Translations under genes and position numbers: made by a program | The notes under the pieces: model-generated | Seen by the model: the letters and a program-made list of their open reading frames with translations, nothing else | Databases searched by the model: none | What the model was told of the DNA's origin: nothing | Shown: positions 27,261-37,238 of the stretch, piece after piece | Layout: every line of letters starts with the position of its first letter | Numbering within the stretch: position 1 is the stretch's first letter | Assembly (NCBI RefSeq): GCF_016806065.1 | Contig: NZ_CP032405.1 | Coordinates: 1,454,001 to 1,518,000, forward strand | DNA: 64,000 nt | Source of the DNA: Rhizobium rosettiformans | GTDB lineage: Bacteria; Pseudomonadota; Alphaproteobacteria; Rhizobiales; Rhizobiaceae | Reading direction: 5' to 3'

Positions 27261-28127
27261 ATGGAAAAAACCTGGAACAACAAGGCCTGGTTCATGGTCG
27301 TCCCGGTCCTGGTGCTGGTGGCCTTTTCGGCCGTCATCCCGCTGATGACCGTCGTCAACTATTCCGTCCAGGATACCTTCGGTAACAACCAGTTCTTCTG
27401 GGCCGGCACCGACTGGTTTGCCGACATCCTGTCGTCCGACCGTTTCTGGAACGCACTCGGCCGCAACCTGATCTTCTCCATGATCATTCTGGCGATCCAG
27501 GTGCCACTTGGCATCTTCATCGCGCTCAACATGCCGAAAACGGGATTGGGGGTTCCTGTCTGCCTCGTTCTGATGGCCTTGCCACTGCTCATTCCGTGGA
27601 ACGTCGTCGGCACCATCTGGCAGGTCTTCGGTCGCGTCGACATCGGTCTTCTCGGCTATTCGCTCAACGCGCTCGGCTTCGACTACAATTACACGCAGAA
27701 CCCGATGCATGCCTGGGTCACCATCATCGTGATGGATGTCTGGCACTGGACGAGCCTTGTCGTGCTGCTCTGCTATGCCGGTCTCGTCTCCATCCCGGAT
27801 GCCTATTACCAGGCCGCAAAGATTGACGGCGCATCGCGCTGGTCCGTGTTCCGCTTCATTCAGCTGCCGAAGATGAAGCGCGTCCTTTTGATCGCAGTCC
27901 TTCTGCGCTTCATGGATAGCTTCATGATCTACACCGAGCCCTTCGTTCTGACAGGTGGTGGCCCCGGCAATTCGACCACCTTCCTGTCGATCGATCTCGT
28001 CAAGATGGCGGTCGGCCAGTTCGACCTTGGTCCGGCGGCGGCAATGTCGATCATCTACTTCCTGATCATCCTGGCTCTGTCCTGGGTTTTCTACACCGTC
28101 ATGACCAACAGTGACGCGAAGGGCTGA
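27261..28127 (+). CDS. glpP: Glycerol ABC transporter permease GlpP
   Basis: This 288-aa MalF-type inner-membrane permease has six hydrophobic segments, beginning AWFMVVPVLVLVAFSAVIPL. The EAA-like loop YYQAAKIDGASRWSVFRFI lies near residue 185. It starts three bases after the glpT stop, with GGAGGGCTGACCG before the ATG. It forms the channel with GlpQ. Confidence 0.93.
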   Translation: MEKTWNNKAWFMVVPVLVLVAFSAVIPLMTVVNYSVQDTFGNNQFFWAGTDWFADILSSDRFWNALGRNLIFSMIILAIQVPLGIFIALNMPKTGLGVPVCLVLMALPLLIPWNVVGTIWQVFGRVDIGLLGYSLNALGFDYNYTQNPMHAWVTIIVMDVWHWTSLVVLLCYAGLVSIPDAYYQAAKIDGASRWSVFRFIQLPKMKRVLLIAVLLRFMDSFMIYTEPFVLTGGGPGNSTTFLSIDLVKMAVGQFDLGPAAAMSIIYFLIILALSWVFYTVMTNSDAKG

Positions 28128-28138
28128 GGGAGGCACCG

Positions 28139-28957
<819 letters not shown>

Positions 28958-28967
28958 GGAGGTTCCG

Positions 28968-29249
28968 ATGGACTTTACATGGATGGCCTGGACGATGCCG
29001 ACGACGATTTTCTTCGTCGTGATCTTTAGCCTGATTCTGTCGATGGCGGTCTGGGAGTATCTGTCCCCGGGCGGCAATCCGCGGACCGGCATCCTGCGCT
29101 TCGAAACCACCCGTGGCGACCGTCTTTTCGTGTCGCTGCTCGGGTCGGCTTTTATCAATCTCGCTTGGCTCGGTCTTGTTGGACCGAACCTGTGGTGGGC
29201 TCTTGCTCTCTCCGTAGTCTACGCCATCGGCGTTTTCCGCTACGTCTAG
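28968..29249 (+). CDS. glpU: Small DUF2160 membrane protein GlpU
   Basis: This 93-aa protein has two to three hydrophobic stretches (TTIFFVVIFSLILSMAVW, then LLGSAFINLAWLGLVGPNLW, then ALALSVVYAIGVF). It is the conserved small membrane protein of the rhizobial glycerol operon, of unknown mechanism, possibly a transporter accessory subunit. GAGGAGG sits six bases before the ATG at 28968. Its conserved place between glpQ and the binding-protein gene argues for a role in uptake. Confidence 0.82.
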   Translation: MDFTWMAWTMPTTIFFVVIFSLILSMAVWEYLSPGGNPRTGILRFETTRGDRLFVSLLGSAFINLAWLGLVGPNLWWALALSVVYAIGVFRYV

Positions 29250-29332
29250 AGCAGACAAGACGGGGTGGCGGCGGGAGGTCGCCATTCTCGAGACTGCAAA
29301 CCGAATGCAATCGCAACCTTAGGGAGGACATA

Positions 29333-31051
29333 ATGCGAAAGCACCTTTTGACGACGACGGCCGCCATGCTTCTGGCTATGACGGGCGCAGCCTTCGCCGA
29401 CATGGAAGCGGCGAAGAAGTTCCTGGACGCCGAAGTCGGCGACATGTCGGCACTCGACCGTGCCGGCCAGGAAGCCGAAATGCAGTGGTTCATCGATGCC
29501 GCGAAGCCGTTCGCCGGCATGGAGATCAAGGTCGTTTCTGAGACCATCACCACGCATGAATATGAATCGAAGGTCCTCGCTCCGGCCTTCACCGCCATCA
29601 CCGGCATCAAGATCACCCATGACCTGATCGGTGAAGGTGACGTCGTCGAAAAGCTGCAGACGCAGATGCAGTCGGGCGAAAACATTTATGACGCCTACAT
29701 CAACGACTCTGACCTGATCGGCACCCACTGGCGTTATCAGCAGGTTCGCAACCTGACCGACTGGATGGCGAACGAAGGCAAGGACGTCACCAGCCCGACC
29801 CTCGACATTGAAGACTTCATCGGCAAGTCCTTCACGACCGCTCCGGATGGCAAGCTCTACCAGCTGCCGACCCAGCAGTTCGCCAACCTCTACTTCTTCC
29901 GCTACGACTGGTTCAACGACGAGAAGAACAAGGCCGACTTCAAGGAAAAATACGGCTACGACCTCGGGGTTCCGGTCAACTGGTCGGCCTATGAAGACAT
30001 CGCCGAATTCTTCACCGGTCGCGAAATCGACGGCAAGAAGGTCTTCGGCCATATGGACTACGGCAAGAAGGACCCGTCGCTCGGCTGGCGCTTCACCGAT
30101 GCCTGGCTCTCCATGGCCGGCAACGGCGACAAGGGCATCCCGAACGGCCTTCCGGTCGACGAATGGGGCATCAAGGTCGACGAAAACTCCCGCCCGGTCG
30201 GCTCCTGCGTCGCCCGCGGCGGTGACACCAACGGTCCGGCCTCCGTCTACGCCATCGAGAAATATCTCGAATGGATGAAGAAGTATGCCCCTCCGGCTGC
30301 TCAGGGCATGACCTTCTCGGAATCCGGTCCGGTACCGTCTCAGGGTGAAATCGCCCAGCAGATGTTCACCTACACCGCCTTCACCGCCGACTTCGTCAAG
30401 GAAGGCCTGCCGGTCGTTAACGAGGACGGCACGCCGAAGTGGCGCTTCGCTCCGAGCCCGCATGGCGTCTACTGGAAGGACGGCATGAAGCTCGGCTATC
30501 AGGACGCCGGTTCCTGGACGCTGATGAAGTCCACCCCGGAAGATCGTGCCAAGGCCGCCTGGCTCTACGCACAGTTCGTCACCTCGAAGACCATCGACGT
30601 GAAGAAGAGCCATGTCGGTCTCACCTTCATCCGTCAGTCGACCCTGGATCACGCCTCCTTCACAGAGCGCGCTCCGAAGCTTGGCGGTCTGGTCGAATTC
30701 TACCGCTCGCCGGCTCGTCTGCAGTGGTCGCCGACCGGCACCAACGTTCCTGACTATCCGAAGCTGGCTCAGCTCTGGTGGCAGGCGATCGGTGACGCTT
30801 CTTCGGGCGCCAAGACTGCCCAGGAAGCCATGGACTCGCTCTGCGCCGAGCAGGAAAAGGTGCTCGAGCGTCTCGAACGCGCTGGCGTCCAGGGCGATAT
30901 CGGTCCGAAGCTCGCCGAGGAAAAGACCCTCGAAGAGTGGAATGCCGATGCTGTTGCCAAGGGCAATATCGCCCCGCAGCTGAAGATCGAGAACGAAAAA
31001 GAACAGCCGATGACGGTCAACTACGACGAGCTCGTCAAGAGCTGGCAGTAA
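29333..31051 (+). CDS. glpV: Glycerol periplasmic binding protein GlpV
   Basis: This large 572-aa family 1 solute-binding protein has a signal peptide MRKHLLTTTAAMLLAMTGAA with cleavage after AFA. The mature part includes MEIKVVSETITTHEYESKVL near residue 60 and the central MDYGKKDPSLGWRFTDAWL. It captures glycerol for GlpSTPQ. AGGGAGG before the ATG at 29333 is the best ribosome-binding site of the operon, and a 9-bp hairpin follows the gene. Both are consistent with high expression. Confidence 0.93.
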   Translation: MRKHLLTTTAAMLLAMTGAAFADMEAAKKFLDAEVGDMSALDRAGQEAEMQWFIDAAKPFAGMEIKVVSETITTHEYESKVLAPAFTAITGIKITHDLIGEGDVVEKLQTQMQSGENIYDAYINDSDLIGTHWRYQQVRNLTDWMANEGKDVTSPTLDIEDFIGKSFTTAPDGKLYQLPTQQFANLYFFRYDWFNDEKNKADFKEKYGYDLGVPVNWSAYEDIAEFFTGREIDGKKVFGHMDYGKKDPSLGWRFTDAWLSMAGNGDKGIPNGLPVDEWGIKVDENSRPVGSCVARGGDTNGPASVYAIEKYLEWMKKYAPPAAQGMTFSESGPVPSQGEIAQQMFTYTAFTADFVKEGLPVVNEDGTPKWRFAPSPHGVYWKDGMKLGYQDAGSWTLMKSTPEDRAKAAWLYAQFVTSKTIDVKKSHVGLTFIRQSTLDHASFTERAPKLGGLVEFYRSPARLQWSPTGTNVPDYPKLAQLWWQAIGDASSGAKTAQEAMDSLCAEQEKVLERLERAGVQGDIGPKLAEEKTLEEWNADAVAKGNIAPQLKIENEKEQPMTVNYDELVKSWQ

Positions 31052-31081
31052 GAACCGGCGATCGCCGCTGAATTGACAATT

Positions 31082-31106
31082 GCCGGGGCGCCAACTACGC
31101 CCCGGC
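31082..31106 (+). other. Intercistronic hairpin after glpV
   Basis: GCCGGGGCG (31082-31090) and CGCCCCGGC (31098-31106) form a 9-bp stem with a seven-base loop. It is followed by TTCTTCACTT rather than a clean T-run, so partial termination or 3'-end protection of glpV mRNA is likely. Confidence 0.65.
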
Positions 31107-31132
31107 TTCTTCACTTAAGGAGTTTCGCCGTA

Positions 31133-32626
31133 ATGAGCGGTTACATTCTGGCCATCGACCAAGGAACGACCTCGACGCGCTCGATGATCTTCGATCACGA
31201 GATGCATATCGTCGGCGTCGCCCAGCAGGAGTTCACCCAGCATTTCCCGGATTCCGGCTGGGTCGAGCATGATGCGGACGAGATCTGGCAGACTGTGCTT
31301 GCCACCATCGAAAAGGCGGTTGCCGCCGCCAAGATCAAGATCGGCGATGTGACCGCGATCGGCATCACCAACCAGCGCGAAACCGTCGTCGTCTGGGACC
31401 GAGAGACCGGTCAGCCGGTACACCGTGCCATCGTCTGGCAGGACCGCCGCACGGCCCGTTACTGTGATGAACTCAAGCATAAGGGCCTGGAACCACTCTT
31501 CACCGAGAAGACCGGCCTGCTGCTCGACCCCTATTTTTCCGGCACCAAGCTCTCCTGGCTCCTGAAGAACGTTGATGGCCTGAAGGCCCGCGCCGAAAAG
31601 GGCGAGATCTGCTTCGGCACGGTCGATAGTTGGCTTATCTACAAACTGACCGGTGGCAAGGTCCATGCGACCGACGCGACCAATGCCTCTCGCACGTTGA
31701 TCTATGACATCGGCGAAAACCGCTTCGACGATGAACTCCTCTCGATCCTGAAAATCCCGAGCGCCATGCTGCCGGAGGTCAAGGATTGTGCCGACGACTT
31801 CGGAATCACGGATGCGGCCGTAGTCGGCGCCGAAATCCCGATCCTCGGCGTTGCCGGCGACCAGCAGGCTGCCGTCATCGGCAATGCCTGCTTCGAGCCC
31901 GGCATGATGAAATCGACCTATGGCACGGGCTGCTTCGCGCTTCTCAACACCGGACCGGACCGCGTCGCCTCATCGAACCGGTTGCTAACCACCATCGCCT
32001 ATCGCTTGAATGGCGAGACAACCTACGCCCTCGAAGGCTCGATCTTCATCGCCGGTGCCGCCGTCCAGTGGCTGCGCGACCAGATGGGCTTCGTAAAGGT
32101 CGCCTCGGAAACGGACGCGCTCGCCAGCAAGGCCGATCCGCATCAGCGCGTCTACCTCGTGCCGGCCTTCACCGGTCTTGGAGCGCCGCATTGGGATGCC
32201 GATGCCCGCGGCGCGATCTTCGGCCTGACGCGTGGCACAGGCCCGGCCGAATTCGCTCGTGCCGTGCTCGAAAGCGTCGCCTACCAGACCCATGACCTCC
32301 TGGAGGCGATGAAGAAAGATTGGAACGGCAGCGCGTCGAAGACGGTGCTCCGCGTCGATGGCGGCATGGTGGCGTCGGACTGGACGATGCAACGCCTCGC
32401 CGACATCCTGGCAGCCCCCGTCGATCGTCCTGTCGTGCTGGAAACAACGGTTCTCGGAGCCGCCTGGCTTGCCGGCTCCCGCGCCGGCCTCTGGCCTGAC
32501 CAGAAGGGCTTTGCCGCGACCTGGAAGCGCGATCGTCGCTTCGAGCCAGGCATGGATGTGACCGACAGGGAAGCAGCCATCGCCGGCTGGCAGGACAGCG
32601 TTTCTCGCTGCCTGACCACGCGCTAG
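31133..32626 (+). CDS. glpK: Glycerol kinase
   Basis: This 497-aa FGGY kinase phosphorylates glycerol to sn-glycerol-3-phosphate, the substrate of GlpD. The N-terminal [16 protein letters not shown] is near residue 6, with [15 protein letters not shown] near 80 and [10 protein letters not shown] near 135. FAVAF-type C-terminal elements include [20 protein letters not shown] and [26 protein letters not shown] lies upstream of the ATG at 31133. As last gene of the glp operon it completes uptake, phosphorylation and oxidation. Confidence 0.96.
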   Translation: MSGYILAIDQGTTSTRSMIFDHEMHIVGVAQQEFTQHFPDSGWVEHDADEIWQTVLATIEKAVAAAKIKIGDVTAIGITNQRETVVVWDRETGQPVHRAIVWQDRRTARYCDELKHKGLEPLFTEKTGLLLDPYFSGTKLSWLLKNVDGLKARAEKGEICFGTVDSWLIYKLTGGKVHATDATNASRTLIYDIGENRFDDELLSILKIPSAMLPEVKDCADDFGITDAAVVGAEIPILGVAGDQQAAVIGNACFEPGMMKSTYGTGCFALLNTGPDRVASSNRLLTTIAYRLNGETTYALEGSIFIAGAAVQWLRDQMGFVKVASETDALASKADPHQRVYLVPAFTGLGAPHWDADARGAIFGLTRGTGPAEFARAVLESVAYQTHDLLEAMKKDWNGSASKTVLRVDGGMVASDWTMQRLADILAAPVDRPVVLETTVLGAAWLAGSRAGLWPDQKGFAATWKRDRRFEPGMDVTDREAAIAGWQDSVSRCLTTR

Positions 32627-32644
32627 CTCCGGAGACGCTAGGCG

Positions 32645-34258
32645 TCAGAGCATCGCGACCAGCGTCTCCAACCGGTCGGCATCCCTGGGCAATTTGTCCT
32701 GACGCAGACGCGCGATGCGGGGAAACCGCATCGCGATCCCGGATTTATGCCGGGTCGACCGCGCCAGCCCCTCAAAGGCCACCTCGACGACAAAGCCATG
32801 CTCGGGTTCTGCCCGAAGACTCCGGACCGGGCCGAAGCGCTCCACCGTGTTGTTGCGCACGAAGCGGTCGAGCACTTCGAGTTCCTCATCGGTGAAGCCA
32901 AAGTAAGCCTTGCCGACTGGGACCAGCACATCCCCTTCGCCGGGGATCGCCGTCCAGACCCCGAAGGTGAAGTCCGAATAGTAGCTGGAGCGTTTGCCAT
33001 GCCCGCGCTGGGCATACATCAGCACGGCATCGGCATTCATAGGGTCGCGTTTCCACTTGAACCACGGCCCCTTGGCGCGCCCGGCCTGGTAGCTGCTATC
33101 CAGCCGCTTCAGCATCACCCCTTCGATCACAGGATCAGGTGGGGTGGCACGCAGTTGCTCCAGCTCTTCCCAGGTCGAGAAGGAGACGAGCGGCGACAGA
33201 TCGAACCGGCGCGGCTCTTGCCGCTCGACCAGTGCGCTCAGCCGCTCGCGGCGTGTGAGAAAGGTCTCGGGCCGCACATCCACATCACCGTCGAACAGGA
33301 TGTCGTAAGCACGGATGAAGACCGGATAATCTTCCAGCATCTTGGCGGTCACCGTCTTACGATTGAGACGCTGCTGGAGATCGGAAAAGGTGCGCGTCGG
33401 CGCATTGGTCCGCGAGGTGCCACCGACGAGCAATTCCCCGTCGATCACGCCCTCGAGCTGGGCCGCCTCGACGATATCGGGGAAGGCGCTGGAGATGTCG
33501 TCGCCCGAGCGCGAATAGAGCCGGCTCCTGCCTCCGGAGCAGGAGAGCTGCACGCGAATGCCGTCCCACTTCCATTCGGCAGCGAAGTCGTTTGGATCGA
33601 GATTGGGCAGATCCCTGTCTTCGATCGGTGTGGAGAGCATCACCGAATGGAAAATCGCTGGCGTCGACAGGACAGGCTTCTCGATCCGACCCTCCAGCCA
33701 CGCGAACAGTTCCGTATATGGCGGCTTCAGCCCGTGCCAGAGGCCCTCGATATCGACGATGTCTTTGTCGCCATAGAGTGCCAGCGCCTGTTTCGTCAGC
33801 CGCGCCGAGACCCCGATCCGGAGCCCCCCTGTGACGAGCTTGATCAGCGCGAACCGCTCCGACGTGTCCAGCCGGTCGAAGAGATCGCGCATGACGGCGC
33901 GTGTTTCGTTGCGCCCCAGACGTTGCAGGCGCTCGACGATCTTTGACAGGCTTTCGAAATCCTGCTCGTCCTCGGCCTCAAGCGTCTGCGGCTCCCATAC
34001 CAGCGAGATGGTCTCGGCGAGGTCACCCACGTAGTCATAGGAATATTGAAACAGGATCGGGTCCATCCGCTCCAGCACCAATTCCTTCAGCAGCGCCGGC
34101 TTCACGCCCTTGATGTCGAGACCTTCGGTGAGCGCGGCCAGCGCATAGCCACGGTCAGGATCAGGCGTCTGCCGGAAATAATCCACCAGTAACGTCAGCT
34201 TACCGTTGCGGCTGGGTGTCAGCACGAGGCGATCGAGGAGGCGGGCAAAGGCCTTCAT
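32645..34258 (-). CDS. ATP-dependent DNA ligase (exonuclease/helicase-associated type)
   Basis: This 537-aa ATP-dependent DNA ligase has an all-helical DNA-binding N-terminal part (residues 1-200). The adenylation domain has the catalytic Lys230 in EWKWDGIRVQL, YSRSGDDISSAFPDI as motif Ia/III, and DGELLVGG; the OB-fold domain follows. It belongs to the bacterial ligase group encoded beside an MBL-fold exonuclease and often a Lhr-like helicase, and not to NHEJ LigD. It starts one base after the exonuclease stop. Neither the helicase nor the usual PdeM phosphoesterase is in this window. Confidence 0.9.
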   Translation of the reverse strand: MKAFARLLDRLVLTPSRNGKLTLLVDYFRQTPDPDRGYALAALTEGLDIKGVKPALLKELVLERMDPILFQYSYDYVGDLAETISLVWEPQTLEAEDEQDFESLSKIVERLQRLGRNETRAVMRDLFDRLDTSERFALIKLVTGGLRIGVSARLTKQALALYGDKDIVDIEGLWHGLKPPYTELFAWLEGRIEKPVLSTPAIFHSVMLSTPIEDRDLPNLDPNDFAAEWKWDGIRVQLSCSGGRSRLYSRSGDDISSAFPDIVEAAQLEGVIDGELLVGGTSRTNAPTRTFSDLQQRLNRKTVTAKMLEDYPVFIRAYDILFDGDVDVRPETFLTRRERLSALVERQEPRRFDLSPLVSFSTWEELEQLRATPPDPVIEGVMLKRLDSSYQAGRAKGPWFKWKRDPMNADAVLMYAQRGHGKRSSYYSDFTFGVWTAIPGEGDVLVPVGKAYFGFTDEELEVLDRFVRNNTVERFGPVRSLRAEPEHGFVVEVAFEGLARSTRHKSGIAMRFPRIARLRQDKLPRDADRLETLVAML

Positions 34259-34259
34259 C

Positions 34260-35273
34260 TCAGTCTCCCTCGTCTTCGTAGCCGACAAGGTGCAGCGGTC
34301 GCGCCTTGATACCCTCAAGCTCGCACCAACGCACCAGCGCCTCCTCCCGGCCATGGGTAACCCAGACCTCCTGAGGGCCGACCTCGCGGATCGTATCCAG
34401 CAGTTCCGGCCAGTCGCAGTGGTCGGAGATGACGAGCGGCAGTTCCACGCCGCGCTGTTTGGCTCTCTGGCGCACCATCATCCAGCCGGATGCGAAGATG
34501 GCGAGGGGATCCTCGAAGCGCCGAGCCCAGCGGTCGTTGAAGGCCGAGGGCGGGCCGATCACCACGGCGCCCTTGAAAGCGCCGGACTTCTTGTCCTCGG
34601 TCGTCGCCGGGCGAAGCTCGCCGAGTTCCACGCCCTGTTCGGTGTAATAGTCGCAGAGCCGCGCCATCGAGCCGTGGATGTAGATCGGCTTGTCGTAACC
34701 GCCGCGCCGAATGAGTGAAATCACGCGTTGTGCCTTGCCAAGCGCATAAGCCCCGATCAGGTGGCTGCGTTCCGGAAATTGCTGCAGAGAGGTCAGCAGC
34801 TTCTGGATCTCGAGGCGTGGGTCTGGATGGTGGAACACCGGCAGGCCGAAGGTCGCTTCGGTAATGAACACGTCGCAGGGCACCGGCTCGAAACTCGCGC
34901 AGGTCGGATCCGCGCCACGCTTGTAGTCGCCGGAAACGACTATGCGTGTGCCCTGCGCTTCGATCTCGATCTGCGCGGAGCCCAACACATGGCCGGCTGG
35001 GTGAAAGCGAACGGTCACGCCATTGACCGATATCGTCTCTCCGAAAGTCGCACTCTGTGATGTGCCGCAAAAGTCCTCGCCGTAGCGTATCGCCATGATG
35101 TCGAGGGTCTGGCGCGTGGCGAGAACGTGTGTGTGGCCGGAGCGGGCGTGGTCAGAATGTCCGTGGGTGATCAGCGCCCTATCGACAGGCCGCACCGGAT
35201 CGACAAAAAAATCACCCGGCGGACAATAAAGCCCGCCCGGTGTTGGATGGAGAAGAAGGTCCGGCTTGATCAT
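34260..35273 (-). CDS. Ligase-associated metallo-beta-lactamase-fold DNA exonuclease
   Basis: This ~337-aa MBL/beta-CASP nuclease has the metal motif ITHGHSDHARSGH near residue 37. It also has FHPAGHVLGSAQIEIE near 80, VVSGDYKRGADPTCASFEP near 103, and the C-terminal VWVTHGREEALV. It is the partner of the ATP-dependent ligase and predicted to process DNA ends during repair. I chose ATG 35273 (MIKPDLLLHPTPGG), which matches the family N-terminus. A GTG at 35312 directly follows the DUF2177 stop and could add 13 residues. Confidence 0.88.
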   Translation of the reverse strand: MIKPDLLLHPTPGGLYCPPGDFFVDPVRPVDRALITHGHSDHARSGHTHVLATRQTLDIMAIRYGEDFCGTSQSATFGETISVNGVTVRFHPAGHVLGSAQIEIEAQGTRIVVSGDYKRGADPTCASFEPVPCDVFITEATFGLPVFHHPDPRLEIQKLLTSLQQFPERSHLIGAYALGKAQRVISLIRRGGYDKPIYIHGSMARLCDYYTEQGVELGELRPATTEDKKSGAFKGAVVIGPPSAFNDRWARRFEDPLAIFASGWMMVRQRAKQRGVELPLVISDHCDWPELLDTIREVGPQEVWVTHGREEALVRWCELEGIKARPLHLVGYEDEGD

Positions 35274-35312
35274 GCCGTGAACATAGGGCGCCCGAAGACG
35301 CCCTTCCAGCAC

Positions 35313-35714
35313 TCACTGCGTAAAGCGCGAAACGGCGAGATAACCTGCAGCGCAAGCGGTTGCCGAGAGAAATGCACCCCAGGCCATGTCAACGAGGCTG
35401 ACCTGCAGCGACCAGCCCTTCAGCGTGGCGAGATTGGTCATGTCATAGGTGCCATAGGCCAGAAGCCCAAGGAGCGCCCCGTTGAACAATGCTGTCAAGA
35501 GGCTGCCGGCAGACACGGCCGGCATGACCGCAAAATAGACAAGTCCGACCACGTAGAAGAGATAGAAAATCCCGGCGGCCGCAAAGTTTGGGGTTGCCAG
35601 AAGAAGGGCGCCGATATGCTCGCGATAGAAGCCGATCGCAATCCGCGTCAGCCAGAGATAGTCGATGGCGAAAAACACAACGGCCGTAGAGATATAGGCA
35701 ATCACGTAAGGCAT
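35313..35714 (-). CDS. DUF2177 integral membrane protein
   Basis: This 133-aa protein has four hydrophobic segments (VIAYISTAVVFFAIDYLWL; then FAAAGIFYLFYVVGLVYFAV; LLTALFNGALLGLLAYGTY; DMAWGAFLSATACAAGYLAV). DUF2177 proteins have unknown function but often accompany rpoE-chrR in Alphaproteobacteria, as here, 39 bases after chrR. It probably belongs to the singlet-oxygen regulon. Its stop is adjacent to the first possible start of the exonuclease gene. Confidence 0.88.
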   Translation of the reverse strand: MPYVIAYISTAVVFFAIDYLWLTRIAIGFYREHIGALLLATPNFAAAGIFYLFYVVGLVYFAVMPAVSAGSLLTALFNGALLGLLAYGTYDMTNLATLKGWSLQVSLVDMAWGAFLSATACAAGYLAVSRFTQ

Positions 35715-35753
35715 ATGTCTTCCCCCTCAGGCCGGGCATCGCCCGGCCATCCA

Positions 35754-36431
35754 TCAAATTCCAAGAACCGGCTGAACCAGTCGGACAAGAAAACTCTTGA
35801 ACTTCAGCGGCGCATCGGTGACCGCAAGACAGATGCAATCTTCGTCCGGCGTCGCCACAGGCTGATGAGTCAAGGTCTCGTCGGCCTCTTCGATGTCGCC
35901 GCGCTTGAACACGGTCTCACCATCGGTGAAGGCGCCTTTGAGCACCAGCGTCAGCTCACGCCCACCATGCGAGTGTTCGGGCACCGGCTTGCCGGCTGGG
36001 ATCTTCAGCAGGCGAACCTGGCTCTCCGTATCACCCGTCTTGATCGGGATATGATAGGCGCCGCGGCCGAGTGCCTTCCATTTCAGAGCCTCGACGTCAC
36101 CGCCGAGATAGGAGCGCAGCGGCTCTGGAAGGACCGGAAGGTCGGTCGGCGTGGCAACAGGCTTGGCCGCAGCGAGCCGCGCCGTCCCCTGCGACTTGAG
36201 CTTCGCCTTCATGGCCGACCAGCTGTCTGTCGCGGGTGCATCCTCGGCGGTCACCTCGGTCGCCTCGAGCAACTGACCGCCGGTATGCTCCATAAAGGAA
36301 AGGCGGTCGCGGCATGACGGGCATAGCGCCAGATGCGTTGCAACGGCAATGCTCCAGCCTTCGGCCAGGTTTCCTGTCGCATAATCGAGCAGAAGCTCGT
36401 CGCTGATGTGGTGTTGAACGTGGAGGGTCAT
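35754..36431 (-). CDS. chrR: Anti-sigma factor ChrR (zinc ASD plus cupin)
   Basis: This 225-aa anti-sigma factor holds RpoE inactive and releases it under singlet oxygen. The N-terminal zinc anti-sigma domain has His33-x3-Cys37-x2-Cys40 in THLALCPSC plus His7/His8. The C-terminal cupin has PEHSHGGRELTLVLKGAF near residue 150 with candidate metal ligands His and Glu. The ATG overlaps the rpoE stop (ATGA), ensuring stoichiometric synthesis. The match to Rhodobacter sphaeroides ChrR organisation is strong. Confidence 0.94.
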   Translation of the reverse strand: MTLHVQHHISDELLLDYATGNLAEGWSIAVATHLALCPSCRDRLSFMEHTGGQLLEATEVTAEDAPATDSWSAMKAKLKSQGTARLAAAKPVATPTDLPVLPEPLRSYLGGDVEALKWKALGRGAYHIPIKTGDTESQVRLLKIPAGKPVPEHSHGGRELTLVLKGAFTDGETVFKRGDIEEADETLTHQPVATPDEDCICLAVTDAPLKFKSFLVRLVQPVLGI

Positions 36432-36997
36432 GCCCGCTCCTCCAATGCTGCGCGCAGCTTTGCGAAAGCGAGGCGGATACGCGATTTCACGGTCCCCATC
36501 GGCAGTCCGAGTTCGGCCGCGATCGTGCTGTGGGATGCTTCTCTATAGAATGACATTTTTAGGAGTTCGAGCTGTTCGGGTGGTAGGGTTTCCATGGCGC
36601 GGCGAAGGCGATCAGCCTCCTGCTTGCCTTCGAATTCGACATCGGCCGGCGGCACGTCGTCTGGCACGAAGGCCGGATCGGACGGGTCGAAAGTCGGCCG
36701 TCTTTCGCGGCGGAAGGCGTCGATGCGCTGGTTGCGGGCGATGGTGAAGATCCAGCTCGAGACATTTCCTCTTGTGGGGTCGAACTGCTCGGCCTTGTTC
36801 CAGACCGCAAGCATCGTCTCTTGCATCAGCTCTTCAGCCGCCTGCCCGTCACGGGCAAGTTTCGCCATATAGGCACGCACCTTCGGACCATAAAACTTGA
36901 AAATCGTCTCGAAGGCTTCGATGTCTCTATCGCGGCCGACGGCGGCCAAAAGCTGCGAGAAGTTACGCTGGTCCAGTTCTTCCACCGACTCGGTCAT
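36428..36997 (-). CDS. rpoE: ECF sigma factor RpoE (ECF11, singlet-oxygen response)
   Basis: This 189-aa ECF sigma factor has region 2 in AEELMQETMLAVWNKAEQF and SSWIFTIARNQRIDAFRRE (residues ~55-100) and region 4 in SHSTIAAELGLPMGTVKSRI (residues ~150-170). I chose ATG 36997 (MTESVEELDQ) because it matches family starts; longer in-frame extensions would run into the probable promoter. Coupled to chrR, it is the RpoE of the 1O2 response and not the general stress EcfG. It likely autoregulates and drives the divergent flavin oxidase-DUF1365-cfa genes. Confidence 0.93.
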   Translation of the reverse strand: MTESVEELDQRNFSQLLAAVGRDRDIEAFETIFKFYGPKVRAYMAKLARDGQAAEELMQETMLAVWNKAEQFDPTRGNVSSWIFTIARNQRIDAFRRERRPTFDPSDPAFVPDDVPPADVEFEGKQEADRLRRAMETLPPEQLELLKMSFYREASHSTIAAELGLPMGTVKSRIRLAFAKLRAALEERA

Positions 36998-37110
36998 CGA
37001 AACGCTTTTTTTCCCTCGTTTGAGCGACGCAACGACCTTTTGCCGTGCACTTCGCCCGGGGTCATTGTGGCACGCATCTGCCGAGATGTGTATCGCGTTC
37101 ATCATGCAGC

Positions 37111-37140
37111 GGTCTACGCCGCGGTTCTCGGCTCGGATCA
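37111..37140 (-). promoter_or_regulatory. Possible RpoE-dependent autoregulatory promoter
   Basis: On the minus strand TGATCC (complement of 37135-37140), 18 bases, then TAGACC (complement of 37111-37116). TGATCC is the -35 element I recall for Rhodobacter RpoE; the -10 match is only partial. The leader to rpoE would be about 105 bases. Confidence 0.35.
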
Positions 37141-37238
37141 CTGCCTGTGAATTTATTCGCTGCGATCAATCCATTGAGATTTGCTTTGCGTAATCAGCGA
37201 CAAACAGATTGAATTGCATACGTGGCAAAGGGCGGGAA

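Noticed and set aside
32645..34258. Ligase as LigD of non-homologous end joining
   Set aside because: There is no Ku gene and no polymerase or phosphoesterase domain; the neighbour is the MBL exonuclease typical of the other ligase cluster.
36428..36997. Sigma factor as the general stress EcfG that would explain the GGAAC promoters
   Set aside because: It is coupled to a ChrR-type zinc/cupin anti-sigma factor and not to NepR/PhyR, so it is the singlet-oxygen RpoE, with a different promoter motif.
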